Shown here: positions 10,311 to 22,414 of the stretch, one piece after another
Layout of the letters: the number at the start of each line of letters is the position of its first letter
How positions within the stretch are numbered: position 1 is the stretch's first letter
Translations under genes and position numbers: made by a program
Notes under the pieces: generated by a model
Seen by the model: only the letters and a program-made list of their open reading frames with translations
Told to the model about the DNA's origin: nothing
Databases searched by the model: none
Assembly: GCF_019320115.1 (NCBI RefSeq)
Contig: NC_089591.1
Coordinates: 24,530,502 to 24,594,501 of the forward strand
Source of the DNA: Miscanthus floridulus
Lineage: Eukaryota; Streptophyta; Magnoliopsida; Poales; Poaceae
Direction: 5' to 3'
DNA: 64,000 bases

Positions 10311-13300
10311 AATCGCGTCCCGAGATTCGGTGCGAAAGACTTTTAAGGAAGAGAGACATGTTACCAGTTTCTAATATCAGCGATAGCTTTAGGCTACATA
10401 GCATTCAAGCATCAGAGGGACCAAATTGGTCGAGACAACTTTCTATACTTGTTCTTTGTAGTAAATTTTTGCCAGAAGAATTTCCTTCATTGACTTCCAT
10501 AAAGCATTGTTACATTGGGAGGAATCCAAGATAGCACTATCCTACGTACTTCATCCTCGATGTATGAAGAGTGATTCAAGCGTAGACCAAATACTTGTAA
10601 CATTTACTTCCCTAGTGGATATAGCATAGATCTTATGGACTTTGCACTAGATCGTAGTCGGTTGACGGATATTCCTTGCAACGGTGCTATATTTGCTCCC
10701 AAGGTTTGAAAAGCAGTTCTCTACTAAAGTGGCTTGAGCACAACTTCTCATAAAGGATGTGATCATAGATGGGGTAAACATCCTTTGAGGGCATGAGAAG
10801 CTAGTTAACCAATATCCAAACTGGTTGTAGCAGTGCACTCACTCATATGTCAACTGATGGAAAGCTACATAATGTTCCATGTGTGCAGTGCTCTTTCTCT
10901 GATAACAATACAGTATTACCTAAGCCAGTTGAGTGAGTGGTGAATGTGATAGCTGACTCTATTGACTCAGCATTTTCGACGACCATTATTTAAGAGAATT
11001 CTCGTATCCAAACAGCAATAGTTATCTGAGTTGTATCTGAGGCAACCCCTTGGGTAAAACACATGGAAGACACCTTAGGCATGTCAGCATTGGAGAACCA
11101 TTGATGCAGAAGGATGTTAGTAAGGCTTGGAGGGCAACACAAGTTGCAAGTAATCACAAAACTAGGGACTAGTTCACTACCAAGCAGGTTAAGTACAATT
11201 TGCCTTCGTGGTGCAGTTGCACAGCAAGTTGGGTTTACTTGCATCGTAGCAAAACCAGCTTTCTTAAACTATATTTGATGTCGAGGCTTCCATTCTTCAG
11301 CCAATCAATATCTCAAAAACCATAATCCAAAAATCTATGGTTTGACACCTTTCCAATTACATTCGAATTGCAAGGCACAATTTGACTTCTAGAACACCTT
11401 GACTGCTCACACATCGCTGATCTAAGAGGGCAAAAGCAAGGCACATAGGGGTGCAATTAATCTTCTCAAGGGTATGGAGGGTTGTCTAACAGCAATACAC
11501 CTGCAAGTTGTAATTTCTTGGTATGAATTACAAACACAACCGTCTAATGCAAAGGATGATCGCGGTCACAGCGAAATTGCAGATTCGGTACTCTTTTGTT
11601 TTCTATTCATATCTCACAAACTACTACTCCAATATGCACAAATTTTGGTGGGCATGTAGATCCATGGGTCTTCTAACTACTCACCAAAATTCAACTCAAC
11701 CGGACACCGTTTGCTCATCCAAACAATTCATCTACCAAAACTGCTCTGTTCTGAAATAGCAGCAAACCAAGCCGACAAGATATCTCTCAAATCTGATGTT
11801 TTACTCAACCAATACTCAAACCAACTTAAGACATTGAAGGGTCCTAAGCAATGAATGATATCACCAAGTTTGGGGTCAATCCAACTTCGTTTGAGTCACT
11901 AATCGTTGGCTTGAAGATGTTCGGTTCTGTACCTTAAAATCTAGACAGATTTCTCGTTCTTCTCTTTCTTTGCTTCATACATTGTGGTGTGTGTTCTATA
12001 CTCTCGACCTCTTTGTATAGCAGCAGCAGCCTTCCCTAGCTGAGGATGGAGGCTAGAGTTTTCCTCACATGCTTCTCTGGTAACACTTCAACCATCATTC
12101 TAGACAGTAATCTTGACTATGCACAAGCATTGGACTTGTGGCTATGTTTTTTAGGACACAAAGCATCCTCTTCATGAAGGGACTGTCCTATAGAGATAAG
12201 GAACCATTCCTATATATCCTTCGGCAATTCATCCAATAGAGTCTGGACACATGTGTTAGTGGCACCTTGGGGCACAAAGATGCTAACTGAAACTAGGGAC
12301 GTGCTTTCGCTAGCTCCTACATAGCCGATACAACGTCTTGTACTATCTATGTGATTGTCCAAGATGGAATTGACTTGATAGCACAGGTTTTGAAAAACAA
12401 GGCAGTAGTTGCATTACTAACGGCTTGCTGTTTCATTGTTTAACATTGCTCTGTGAGACATAGCCTTCATAATTAGCAAAAAGTTGTCACCTAGCTGGAG
12501 GTTAAGCTTCCTGACTAGTAACTAATCAGTTGTCTCTCAACACTAAAAGTTCTAAATCTGCACTCTTGCCAACAATAGTTGCAATCAAGGCACAAACAGA
12601 CGGTCGCCATTGAAGTTTGCAGATAAGGAGTCACACTAGAGATGTTGATCTCGACTGTGCAATCAGCATGCACATAATAATCAAGACTTGGATAGCCAGG
12701 TCATAATCATAATGTGACGTTTGATTCTTATCTGACTAACAACTTGTCCAACATTAATTGTTGTGTGCCTTTCTGATCCAACAGTGATGACCTAAGTTGT
12801 TCACTAGGTGACGGACGTCAATACTGGGACAACCAAGTGGAGTCACTTGTCTACCACCTCTTGTAGTCGGTTAATGTTTATGTCGGTGACCAGTTCTTCA
12901 AAGGTTATCCTTTTTGTGACTTCAACCGGAAGCTCTACAACTTTCAGTCTAATATAGGGATCTTCGATAAGATATGGAGAGATAACCAAGGAAGAGCTCA
13001 CGTAAAAATAACACATCGGTGCGGTTCGGCAATGGATCATGACTAGAAACCTCGATACCAGCGTGCACCCGGTAGCACAACCATGCATCGGCTACCCACA
13101 AGGAGGCCCTAGGTTCCGTCGCAACACCGTAGATCGCTAATCGTGGCACCATTACTAAACATACAACCAAAGTGAAACTTCTAGTGGCACCAATTAGATT
13201 GTAAGAACAAGCATTGTGCAAAAGAGGGATAGCAACAAGGATAGTCACAAGGTTAGGAATCAACAAGGAGGCGATCAGAAGATCAAAACATAGCGCAAAA

Positions 13301-15074
13301 GAACATAGCCTAATTGCCGAAGGCAACTAAGCAGGAGACTCTTGCTTAATTTCCATATACGCCTCGTGTCCACCAAAGTGATTACTAGATAAAGATTAAC
13401 ATGAGATTTGGTCCTATCAAGCAGCAACATGAGATCAAGACTGATAAACATCTAGAGACTTGAAGGAGTTGGAGACAAAATACAAGAGATTCGAGGGATA
13501 GAGCCATTGCACTAACTAGGGATTGAGTTGATAAAGCAATGACATGATCTATGAGGAAAAGGTTCCAAAGCTAGGATAGATAGCAATTAGCGTTGCACTA
13601 GCTCATCCGTAGGAGAAAGAGCAATAAGGTCCAACAAGGATTTTTGAGCAGGGTCCTCCCACATAGGAGCAGGATAACCATGAAACATGCAAGCATTCAA
13701 GGGAACTAAGCTTGGACCTAAGATCAAGCAAAGACATAGATAAAGTCTTCGTAGCACAACGTTCAAGGCTAGCAACCACGTATACAGGCTCAGGTTCCTA
13801 AGAGAGAACTTAATTGTAGACGACAACCTTGAGATTACCAAAACTTGGACGCTACTCTAGGATAGCACTCTTCCACACTCATATGCTTACCGAGGAAAAA
13901 AGGGTGACAACTACGGCACTACCTAGATAACAAGCATCCATGCCTACATCATGGTCTTAAGCGAGTATTTTGAAACACTCAATCCGATTAGCTTAAGCGA
14001 CTATTACTAAGCACAAAGCTTGTACATAATAAGCAGTCACTTACAGTAACACCACTACACATAAACATGCGAACCTGGTGGTAAGGTACTATTATCTTTT
14101 ATTTCCTTTCTACTGAGTAGGTGGATATCTCTACAAAACAAGTTTTACTTACATTTAGCAATTTAGTTTTCAAAGGGGTGAAGTTTTTGCTAATTAATAA
14201 CTTGTCATCTATTTCCTTTGGAAGCCAACATACGAGGCAAAGCTAATCACACACTAACTTCAAGCATAGCTATTCAAGCAGCATGGGACAAGGCATTTTG
14301 GCTAGCTTCACACAGAGAAAATAGTGACATCACATTGATCACAAGTTATTTAGCATTAGAACAAGGTGAGGGAAGCATATTTATGCACAAGCACAATCAT
14401 GATGCATGCTCATCCTATTTGTCCTCATGAAATTGCCAGCCTAAGGTGGCAATCACGTTCTATGTCGGTGGCATAACACGTACTCTCTCGATATATAGCT
14501 AGTCGTCAGCTATATTCAATCTACGCATTCATGGTTAGCGTACCTGTAGGGAAATTCATTGCAGCCCATCCCCACAAGAGATAAATAAGCACACAATGAA
14601 AGCAGTAAACTAAGATACTCTCCATATATGCATCCCCAGATGTATATACTTTGATATCCATAGCTACCCGATAAATATACCCACAATTAAGTACCTTCAT
14701 ATATACATGGGTGTAACATGTAAATATTCCAGTAACCATAGCTAACTTTCCCCTAGACCGATAGTTGGACGGTCATGCTCTCACAACTCACACTTACCTG
14801 GGCGTAGAGGCAATTGATCCATACATTACCATTCAAACGAATGGCATCCATACAATAGCACGCCGTATGGATGACAAAAGTAAAAACACCCATGTTAGTA
14901 CTTAGATAGCCACCTAATAGTCCTTAACTGGGCATAAAGGAGGATGTCGCTAGCATAGTTTTGCAAATTAGTTTTGACAAATTTGCCTGTAGCTAAAGTT
15001 TTAGTTAAAATAGGCTTTTAAAACCAAAACTTTGTTTTTAAAATAATGTACATGACAGTATTATGCTTAATCTT

Positions 15075-15086
15075 GCTCTGATACTA
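15075..15086 (-). other. LARD1 primer binding site (initiator tRNA-Met type)
   Basis: On the minus strand the bases after the LTR and a short spacer read TAGTATCAGAGC, one mismatch from TGGTATCAGAGC, the complement of the plant initiator tRNA-Met 3' end. The intact 12-base form is present in LARD2. Confidence 0.88.
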
Positions 15087-16898
15087 GCTGTAATAGAACC
15101 GCCCAATTTATACAAGATCAAGTATGGCTGTCCCCGCTAACATGTTGACACACACATACCTTCACTCATATAAACCCGGTAGTCCGCCGAGTGTCCCGAA
15201 AGACCTCGGTAAATCAACATCACAACCAAGATCGCGTGATTAAGCAAATACACATCACATACACAGGGTTGCAGCGGAAATAATATTACAAATGGGTTCA
15301 CAAATAAAAGTACGAGTTTGGGTTTCAAAACCACTTAGTGAAAACAACATAGCTTTCCAATGATTACATTAATATAAGTTTCAAATATATTGCTAGCATA
15401 GGTGACATCATCCGACAAAAGCATATAGACGAGAAGTAACTATAGAATCACCGAGCCCACCGGTGGTTAGCCACCATCTTCAATAGGCCGAGAACTTCAC
15501 CTGCAACATGGTGGGATAAACCCTGAGTACGAGAAGGTGCTCAGCTAGACTTACCCGTCAAAACCAGAAATAAAGGACACCAAGGGTTATGCAAGGCTTA
15601 TGAGGTGGGCTAGCTTGACACAGTTGCATAAAAGAGCTTATGAATATAGTGACCAATTTAAACTTAGCATCAAGTTTATCATCATTTACCTGTCCACTAG
15701 ATTAGCACCTGTACTAGAGCACTCACTTATTAGGAGCAAACAATATTAACCATAGCAGGTATAATAAGGTTGTCATCATCATATCATCATTCCTGAACCA
15801 TTATGTTATTTAGTGTATCTACTTTGGAGATAAGCCCGTCAAGTTCTCACTAACCGGTGAGAGACGACGACTCAAATCGAATTACAACTCAGCTGAGGGG
15901 GTATTCCTAACTCTCACCCTGGCATACTTTGCAAGGGTAGCCGTGGGTCACCTTTGGTACAACTTAGGAACCAAATTCAGTGGGTTCAATCAGTGCTAGC
16001 ACTCTCAGGGATTACCCTTCTACCAGGACGATCAGGACTTTTAAATCACCTACCCTTGGACTCACACCTACAGGCTCCCTTCCGAGGTGCACTTTATACT
16101 TATCGACTCCCGGCCTAAGGTGAGCTACTTGGCTTCGTGGTCGATCTCCGGACCCGGCCAACTAAGAGAGAGGCATGCGTTCAACATGAACAGGAAAGGC
16201 TCCAAGATTCGGTCCTTAAGCGACACAGACGGAGTCACTACAAACCAGGCAAGCCTTCAGCCCGGTCTTCATTTCAAATTAAGACAGGTTCTTTTCCATG
16301 ATAGCAAATATAGCCAATCCATGCCATATGTATATCCCTATATCTCGCAGGTGATAGGAAATCACCTGACTTCTACCGCGTTTAAGCAGGGCTAAGCACT
16401 ATACGAGCCTGAGCTACATAGGATTTAGGGTATCAATATCTGGAAAAGGATTGGATAACCAATGCAGCAAGTGTTTGCATCTAACACCTAAACTTAATGC
16501 AACAATATATATATGTAACAATAATACTTTAACTGCATTTTGGAAATTACAAGGCTTAATATGCTCCGGGGCTTGCCTGGGATCCGACACAAGTCAATTC
16601 AATTAGCTTGCACCATCATGGGGACATCTCTGGTCCTAGCACTTGCTTAGTCCTTCCATCTTTGGGATATATCCACCAAACCAAATTTTAGGGTTTGGCT
16701 CCAACATCGCATCCTTCACATGGTGCATGTAGCGTACCTAGATGAGATGCAATATACAAGTGCATAAATGTGAAGAATAGTACCATGAGACGCATCACAA
16801 AATAGCAAGCAAGACAAGCATAGTTTATACTAAAACACTTATGTACTTTGCGATGCTTAACTTAAACATCACATAATCTATCATGCTAAGATGGCAAA

Positions 16899-16903
16899 GA
16901 AGA
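16899..16903. repeat. Target-site duplication of element C, left copy (GAAGA)
   Basis: GAAGA precedes TGTCGGTG at 16904 and recurs at 33269-33273 after the far LTR end CCCCGATA. The uninterrupted LARD1 left LTR has GAAGA once at the matching place. Confidence 0.92.
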
Positions 16904-18382
16904 TGTCGGTGTTTCGTACGAGCACCGGCAAGTAAATTTATAGTAATACGCGTTGGGCTCGGATGGTGCCCTAAAGGACACAAGATTTATACTGGTTTGG
17001 GCCAAATGTCCCTACGTCTAGTTTGTTGCTACTCGTGTTATTAGCACCGTAAACGGTCTGTAGTAAGGGGTACAAATGATCGAGAGAGGGACTGGTCCCA
17101 AGTCTCTGATGGAAGGGTCAAAAGGAGGTTAGGAGCTTCATAGCCGCTTGACTATGTGTATGTGTGTGTTCTTGTATTGTTCGGTCCAAGGTCCCCCTGA
17201 TGGGAGAAGCGCATCCCCTTTTATAGATGAAGGGCCTGGCTTTACAAGGATGAGGGCTTTGCCTAGTCTTGTGGCTCACGTCTACCCGGCCTCGTTTTTC
17301 ATCTTGATGAGTGTGAAGGAAGATAAGTGCCTACAATACTGTCGATGTCTCTGTAGAATGTCAGGTTGATTACAGAACGCTGCCCTACGCTAGGGTATGG
17401 GCTGTAGTATAGTGGTTTTGACTTATTAGCCTCTCCCAGCCTTGCTCCGTATGCCTTCTGGTTTCTGTGAGTCATTATCAGAGGGACGAGGGGTCCGACG
17501 TAACGCCGTGGTCAAGGCCTTCTGACTTGGCAGACCTAGGGGGTCAGGAAGCGAGCGCCGCTCCCTTGGGTCCATAGCAGTGGTGATGGAATATCTATCG
17601 TTTGTGGAGATAGCAAATCCTTCTCTGGAGCATAGTAGTTGTCGTATATCTTCGTCGGGTTCTATGTCCTAGGGCTAAAGGCGGCGCCTACAACTCTACA
17701 GGGCGAGGAGCACACACCTGTACAACCTTTCGGGCTCTGCGGCGCCCGGAAGGGTCTAAAGCACCTGTCTCAGTCATCCCCTAGCAGTACTTTTCCTGCC
17801 AAGGTGCAGGATATGGTCCTTGGAGCCATGGTTGACCCAAACGTCTTGTCTCGCCTTGTACCTATCATCTTGAGGGAACGGGGAAAAGTTGTCAGGTAAG
17901 ATGAATCTAGTCTTTAGATATGGAGCAGGGTGAGGCTCATTCCTTGCCGTTGGGCGAAACGGAGACCAATCTCTATCTCTTGCGCGAGACTGACCCTGCC
18001 CCTCCAAGGTTGGGCGAGGTGGAATCTATCCCTCAGCCCTCGGGTGAGACCAAGCCCGCCCTAAAGGCATCGGGCGAGACGGAAGATTAGCCCTGAGCCC
18101 TCGGGCAAGGCAGAGCCACCTCAAAGGCGTCGGGCGAGACGGAGTCTATCCCTCGGCCCTCGGGCGAGACCGAGCCCGCCCCAAAGGCGTCGGGCGAGAT
18201 GGAGACTAACCCTGATCCCTTGAGCGAGGCAGAGCTATTTCAAAAGGCGTTGGGCGAGGCGGAACCAAACACCTGTTATTCGAACAAGGGATGAAACGGT
18301 GCTCTTATGCGTCTAGAAGTTTTTAACGTTCGGTGGTTATTGGTTCCACCTTCTGGGGTACCCTGGTATTAGGTCCCCGATA
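16904..18382 (-). mobile_element. Element C left LTR (3' LTR), 1479 bp
   Basis: It starts TGTCGGTGTTTCG on the + strand and ends CCCCGATA, so in element sense it starts TATCGGGG (probably mutated from TGTCGGGG) and ends CACCGACA. It pairs with 31786-33268. Near 17217-17228 the minus strand carries CATCTATAAAAGG, a good TATA box for element transcription. The same site is kept near 32100-32112 in the other LTR. A 30/60-bp minisatellite fills about 17949-18270. Confidence 0.92.
17949..18270 (+). repeat. 30/60-bp minisatellite in element C LTR
   Basis: The motif CGGGCGAGAC recurs about every 30 bp, and alternate copies are more alike, giving an exact 60-bp higher-order period over about 320 bp. 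A matching array lies at about 32838-33150 in the other LTR. In that right-hand copy the array is open on the + strand as 10-residue Gly-Glu/Pro-Ser repeats. Confidence 0.9.
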
Positions 18383-18540
18383 GTAGCCCCCGAGCCTCTA
18401 GGTGATTCGAGTAGAACCGCCTAGAGGGTGTTTTTTGACTTCGTCGAAGTTACTTTGCTAGAGGGTGCGCGCGAGCGCACCCGATGGGTGTAGCCCCCGA
18501 GCCCCCGGGTGATTCGAGTAGAGTCGCCCGGGGGTTGTAT
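18383..18540 (-). other. Element C polypurine tract and adjoining hairpin cluster
   Basis: On the minus strand the LTR is preceded by GAGGCTCGGGGGCTAC, a Tat-type polypurine tract. The tract and its neighbour are tandemly duplicated with an offset of 107 bp (GTAGCCCCCGAG on the + strand at 18383 and 18490). Each copy is followed by an 8-bp stem (18395-18402 with 18420-18427; 18502-18509 with 18527-18534). Between them is an 8-bp stem with a GCGA loop (18463-18470 with 18475-18482). Confidence 0.75.
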
Positions 18541-18942
18541 CGGTCCCTTCACGGGTAAGGCTGAAGGACTTAGTTTTTCATCAACTGGATGTTTTTCCTG
18601 AGAGGGTCAGTGGCATCCTGTTTGTGGGGAACTCATTCAGGGCTGACCTAACTAGTGCTTCTGCCCTTGATTTCGGATCATTCGTGGACCCTTCCTTAGT
18701 TGGGCTGGCCACCTGAGCTTCTGGGCCCTAGGTGGGCCAAAGAGAAAAAGGGCCTTCATGGCTTGCGTTTCCCAGGTGGGTAAAGAGTCTGGATTCGTCT
18801 AGGGAAGGTGAATCGTCCATCGTGATTTTTGGGGTGAAAGGATAGGGATGCGGGCGCGTGTCCCACGACGTGACGCGGCGGCAGTGCGTGGCAGGCCTAG
18901 AGATCGAGGTGGACAGTTGCCCTTCTTGTGTCCGTCGCCCCC

Positions 18943-18949
18943 TATAAAA
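18943..18949 (+). promoter_or_regulatory. TATA box for the antisense gene of element C
   Basis: CCCTATAAAACC lies 172 bp upstream of the ATG at 19121, on the strand opposite to gag-pol. It suggests that the antisense gene has its own promoter. It is motif evidence only. Confidence 0.6.
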
Positions 18950-19120
18950 CCATGGGGTTTGCCCCCAAGGTTCTGTATTTCGCTCCACTGCCTTTGCATT
19001 CTAAAACATCCGCCGCTAATCACCCCAGCCTCCTATGCCCATATCGCCACCATCGACCAACTTGCGCTCGTGTTGCAGCCACCATCAAGCTCGCGCCTGC
19101 CCTCCTCCCTCATTGCTTTA

Positions 19121-22100
19121 ATGGAGTTGTGGGGCAGATCTAGCATCACCTCATGGCGTTTGGAGGGCCTCGTCCGTCGTGGCCTTCTCCACCCACTGTC
19201 CACCATCTAGGAGTGGCTGCTACCTAGCGACAAGGGTGAGCCGGTCTTGCCCGAAGGGTATGTTGTCTCTTTTGCCATCTTTCATGAGCGGGGATTCAGC
19301 AGTACCCGTGCATAGATTCCTTCAGGGGGCTGCTAGGATTATTACGAGGTGGAGCTGCAGCATCTAACTCCCAATGGGATTCAACACATGGCAGTGTTTG
19401 TTGCCCTGTGCGAGGGTTTCCTAGGGATCGATCCCCATTTTGATCTGTGGTGATATTTCTTTAACATTAGTTTGTTGAAGAGGAAGATTGGGGGGAAAGA
19501 TGTGAACACGCCGATGGGATGTGCCAGCATTCATCTGCGCCATACCCGGTCGAGGGGTTACCCATACATGCGTCTGGTGACATCCAACAAGGGATGGCAC
19601 TCAGTAGTGGTTTTATGTTAGGGATGATGTGAGTGCCACCCTACCGAGGTACACTGGACGCCTTATTATAGATGCTCTAGAGTCGTGGAGCTAGGGCGTC
19701 CAGTCCAAAGACAAGAAACACCTCTCTAATATTCTCTCCACCTTCCAAGCCCTAAAGGATCGAGGTGTAAAGGGGACGGGGATTATCGGTGCCTATCATG
19801 GAGGAGGGTGGTGCCACTGATGGCGCGCGTGCTTCCCCTGCATCGAATGATGCCTGGGATGTCGTTCGAGGGGATGGTGCTCGTTGACGAGGTGCTCCCT
19901 TACTCAGAAGTGGCACAGCGCATTAAGGAGGCGACAGGAGTCGACGAAGGATTCCACAGGCAGGGTCCTCGACATTGTGTATCCAGTGCCCGAACATCCC
20001 CCAATGCGGCCAGGAGCCTAGGTTCTTTGAATTCGTAAGCCTTCTTCTCTCATGCTCTTTTCTTTTTTCTAATCTCTATTTTTTGATACTCACCTTTGTG
20101 GCATTGGAACCAGCCGAGGGGGCTAGTCTTCAAGGACAGTCCGGATTCTGCTGCCCAAGGACAAGGCTGTGGCGGCGGCGAATCGACTCATGGCCGAGCA
20201 GGACAAGAAAGCAAGAGAGCAGATGAAGAAGGCAAAGCGACTGAAGCAGGAGGCACGGGGATCGGGGAGAGGATGTGAGTAGTGAGGATGAAGACGACGA
20301 TGATGATGATGATGACGAGGTAGCCGTTGGCATGGATTGGGGCATCCTGGAGGACGAGGACACGCTAACAAGTGGCCACCCATCCATGCAGGGACCCTTC
20401 CCTTTCCACGTGGAGGGAAGTGAATTGATGAGGTCAGTGGAGGCCGATGAGTCCGCCGCTTCTCATGGCATGCTAGCCGAGGACCGGTGGATGGAGGAAA
20501 GTGGGCCTATCGCTGCCGACCCCGAAGCGACGGGGGAGGGGAGTGGCTCTGGTGCCATGCCCCATGAGACGATGGAGGGGAGCGGCTCTGGAGCCGCGCC
20601 CCATGAGACGATGGAGGGGAGCGGCTCTGGTGCCACACCCCATGAGGTAAGCCCCTCTGCCCTGGAGCAGGGGGTAGGCTTGAAATGGTCCCACCTAGAC
20701 GAGTTGGGGCAGGGATCTAGGGATCCATCCTCAAAACGCTTCTGCCGGCCGAGGGCAGTCAACGTGGGCTGCTGATTCCCCTATTTTCATCCTTTTTCCA
20801 TTTCTATTTTGATCTAATGATTAATACCTTTGTGCAAGTTCTTGCGGATGGGTCACCCCCTAGGGCTGGCGCCCAAGAAGAGTCTCACCATTCAAGTGGG
20901 ATAGATGGCATCGCCTAGCGTCACCCCTGTTTCGAGCGGGAGTGATGCCGACATTGGATCTACGCTGGCCAACCCAACGGTGTCTGTGGTGGCACCCACG
21001 CCCACAGAGGTTACTGAGCAAGCAGCCTCCTCCATGGCGGACGTGGTACAGCCGGCCGAGGGTTGCATACCGCCGATGGAGGTGGTCATGACCGCGCCAA
21101 GCCAAGATCAGCCGGGCATGGTCATGGTGGTGCTCAAGGGCATAGTGCAATCCACGCCACCAGGGACCTAGGTGGATCCACCCGTGGCGCTCGAAGCGGC
21201 CTAGACGGAGGAGGATCTAGTTGGAGGGTCCTCGAGTGCGGTGGTGGTGCCGCATAGGGTCAGGAGGGAGCTGCCCCTAGCCCCTTTGTTAGGAGGAAGC
21301 TGCTCTCCCTGCGTGGGGGGAGCCGCCACTTCAGTGGATGGCTGCTCAGGACCCGACGTCAGCTCTTTTCTCGCTCGATGATCATTCTAAGAGCATGGAG
21401 CGGGAGGGTCTTGACATTGGAATTTCAACCATGCTGGAGGCCCTAGACCTAGGCTAGAGGAGCCCTACATGAGATTGTCATTCCTACTACCCTAGGTATT
21501 CGCTTGATTTTCTTCTTTCTCCGCATGTTTTTGTGTTTTCACATTTCTGATTCTAGTCTTCTTCCTCTTTAGGTTCTTGTTGCTCAGTAGCCGGAATAAA
21601 TCCTGATTCCTCCGCGAGTAGAAGGTGGAGTGGGATTGCCTCTCCAAGGAGGCCTGGCTGTGAGCAGACATGGCCGCACAGCTTGCTACTGCCTAGGAGT
21701 GGGAGGCCCAGGTGCATCAAGACATAGAGGAGGCCCACGGGATGTTCGAGGATTTGTCGGCGAGGTCCAAGCTAGATGGGGAGGAGATCGCCAGGCTCCA
21801 AAAGGAGCGAGACGAGCTACTGCAGAGGAATGACGTAGCTAATGAGAAGGCCGGTGAAGTCCTAAAGGAGCTAGAGATGGAGCAGGACCTCTGATGGAAG
21901 GTCGAGAGTAGGGCCACGGCCCTTCAGCAGAAGGCGGATGAGGACGTTGAGGTGGTCCTGCTCTCTCCGAGCGGAGCTTAGTGATGCGGTGAGCCGAAGG
22001 TTGAGCACCGAAAATGTCTCCATCAAGCTGGAAAAAGAGGCTGCCTATGCATGAAGGGCCCTTCAGGTTGAGAGTGATGAGTACGATCTTCTGCAAGCTA

Positions 22101-22414
22101 CGGTCGAGGGTGGTCCTTAATGCCCTGAAGGTGACTGGAGCCGGTGGAGACCAGCCCACTCGCGGCTCGTGCCGTAGGTATCATGGCTCGGGTGGGCCAG
22201 CTTGAGGAGAGTGCCTTTCACACCTGGGATCACCCAAGCCTTCACCATTGCCCATGCTCACTACGAGAAGGAAATCAACCTGAAGGTGATAAGCGAAGGC
22301 TTCCCATCCACCTACGAGGATGATGAGCTGGAGGAAATGGAGAAGATGGTTGCTCCCCTTGCGAAAAACCTAGCGGATAATCTGAAAGAGATGGTTCTCC
22401 CTTCGCGGGAGTAG
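19121..22414 (+). pseudogene. Antisense gene of element C, PF04195-type 'putative gypsy type transposon' protein
   Basis: This gene runs opposite to gag-pol, between pol and the 3' LTR. From ATG 19121 the frame reads MELWGRSSITSWRLEGLV and EGYVVSFAIFHERGF, then after stops PNGIQHMAVFVALCEGFLGI and DPHFDLW, the N-terminal conserved domain of this family, whose function is not established. Likely introns lie at about 20035-20113 and 21496-21572 (GT...AG with T-rich tracts), with another ending near 20838. The middle exon (20275-20775) carries an acidic run, GDWGILEDEDTL-like sequence and three 13-residue repeats. The C-terminal exon is coiled coil (ARSKLDGEEIARLQKERDEL). In-frame stops such as those near 19209 and 19450 make it a pseudogene. 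Element A carries a related gene at 36240-39526. Confidence 0.78.
20536..20649 (+). repeat. 39-bp in-frame minisatellite in antisense gene
   Basis: Three tandem 39-bp units encode the 13-residue repeat EGSGSGAxPHETM. The period is a multiple of three and copies differ mainly by single substitutions. An acidic codon run (mostly GAT/GAC) lies shortly before, at about 20287-20320. Confidence 0.88.

Larger units (their letters stand above)
10294..15088 (-). mobile_element. LARD1 internal region, 4795 bp, no recognisable protein genes
   Basis: The region between the two LTRs has the polypurine tract at the left and the primer binding site at the right. I find no gag, protease, RT, RNase H or integrase motif on either strand. 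The longest frames are about 125 codons and none keeps its full extent in LARD2. The region aligns along its length with the LARD2 internal region (56190-60979, 4790 bp). Clearly shared blocks lie near 10300/56200, 11300/57230, 12850/58785, 13330/59270 and 14160/60000. A short minus-strand frame ending near 12846 (EVTKRITFEELVTDININ and a following stop) has a diverged counterpart in LARD2 near 58788. It could be a relic of a coding region. Otherwise this is conserved non-coding retrotransposon RNA. Confidence 0.85.

Noticed and set aside
12949..13326. 125-codon minus-strand hydrophobic frame in LARD1 interior
   Set aside because: It is not preserved over its length in LARD2, has no motif, and looks membrane-like only from T-rich composition.
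17949..18270. CRISPR-like array
   Set aside because: The regular 30/60-bp spacing has no unique spacers between repeats and lies inside an LTR. It is a minisatellite.
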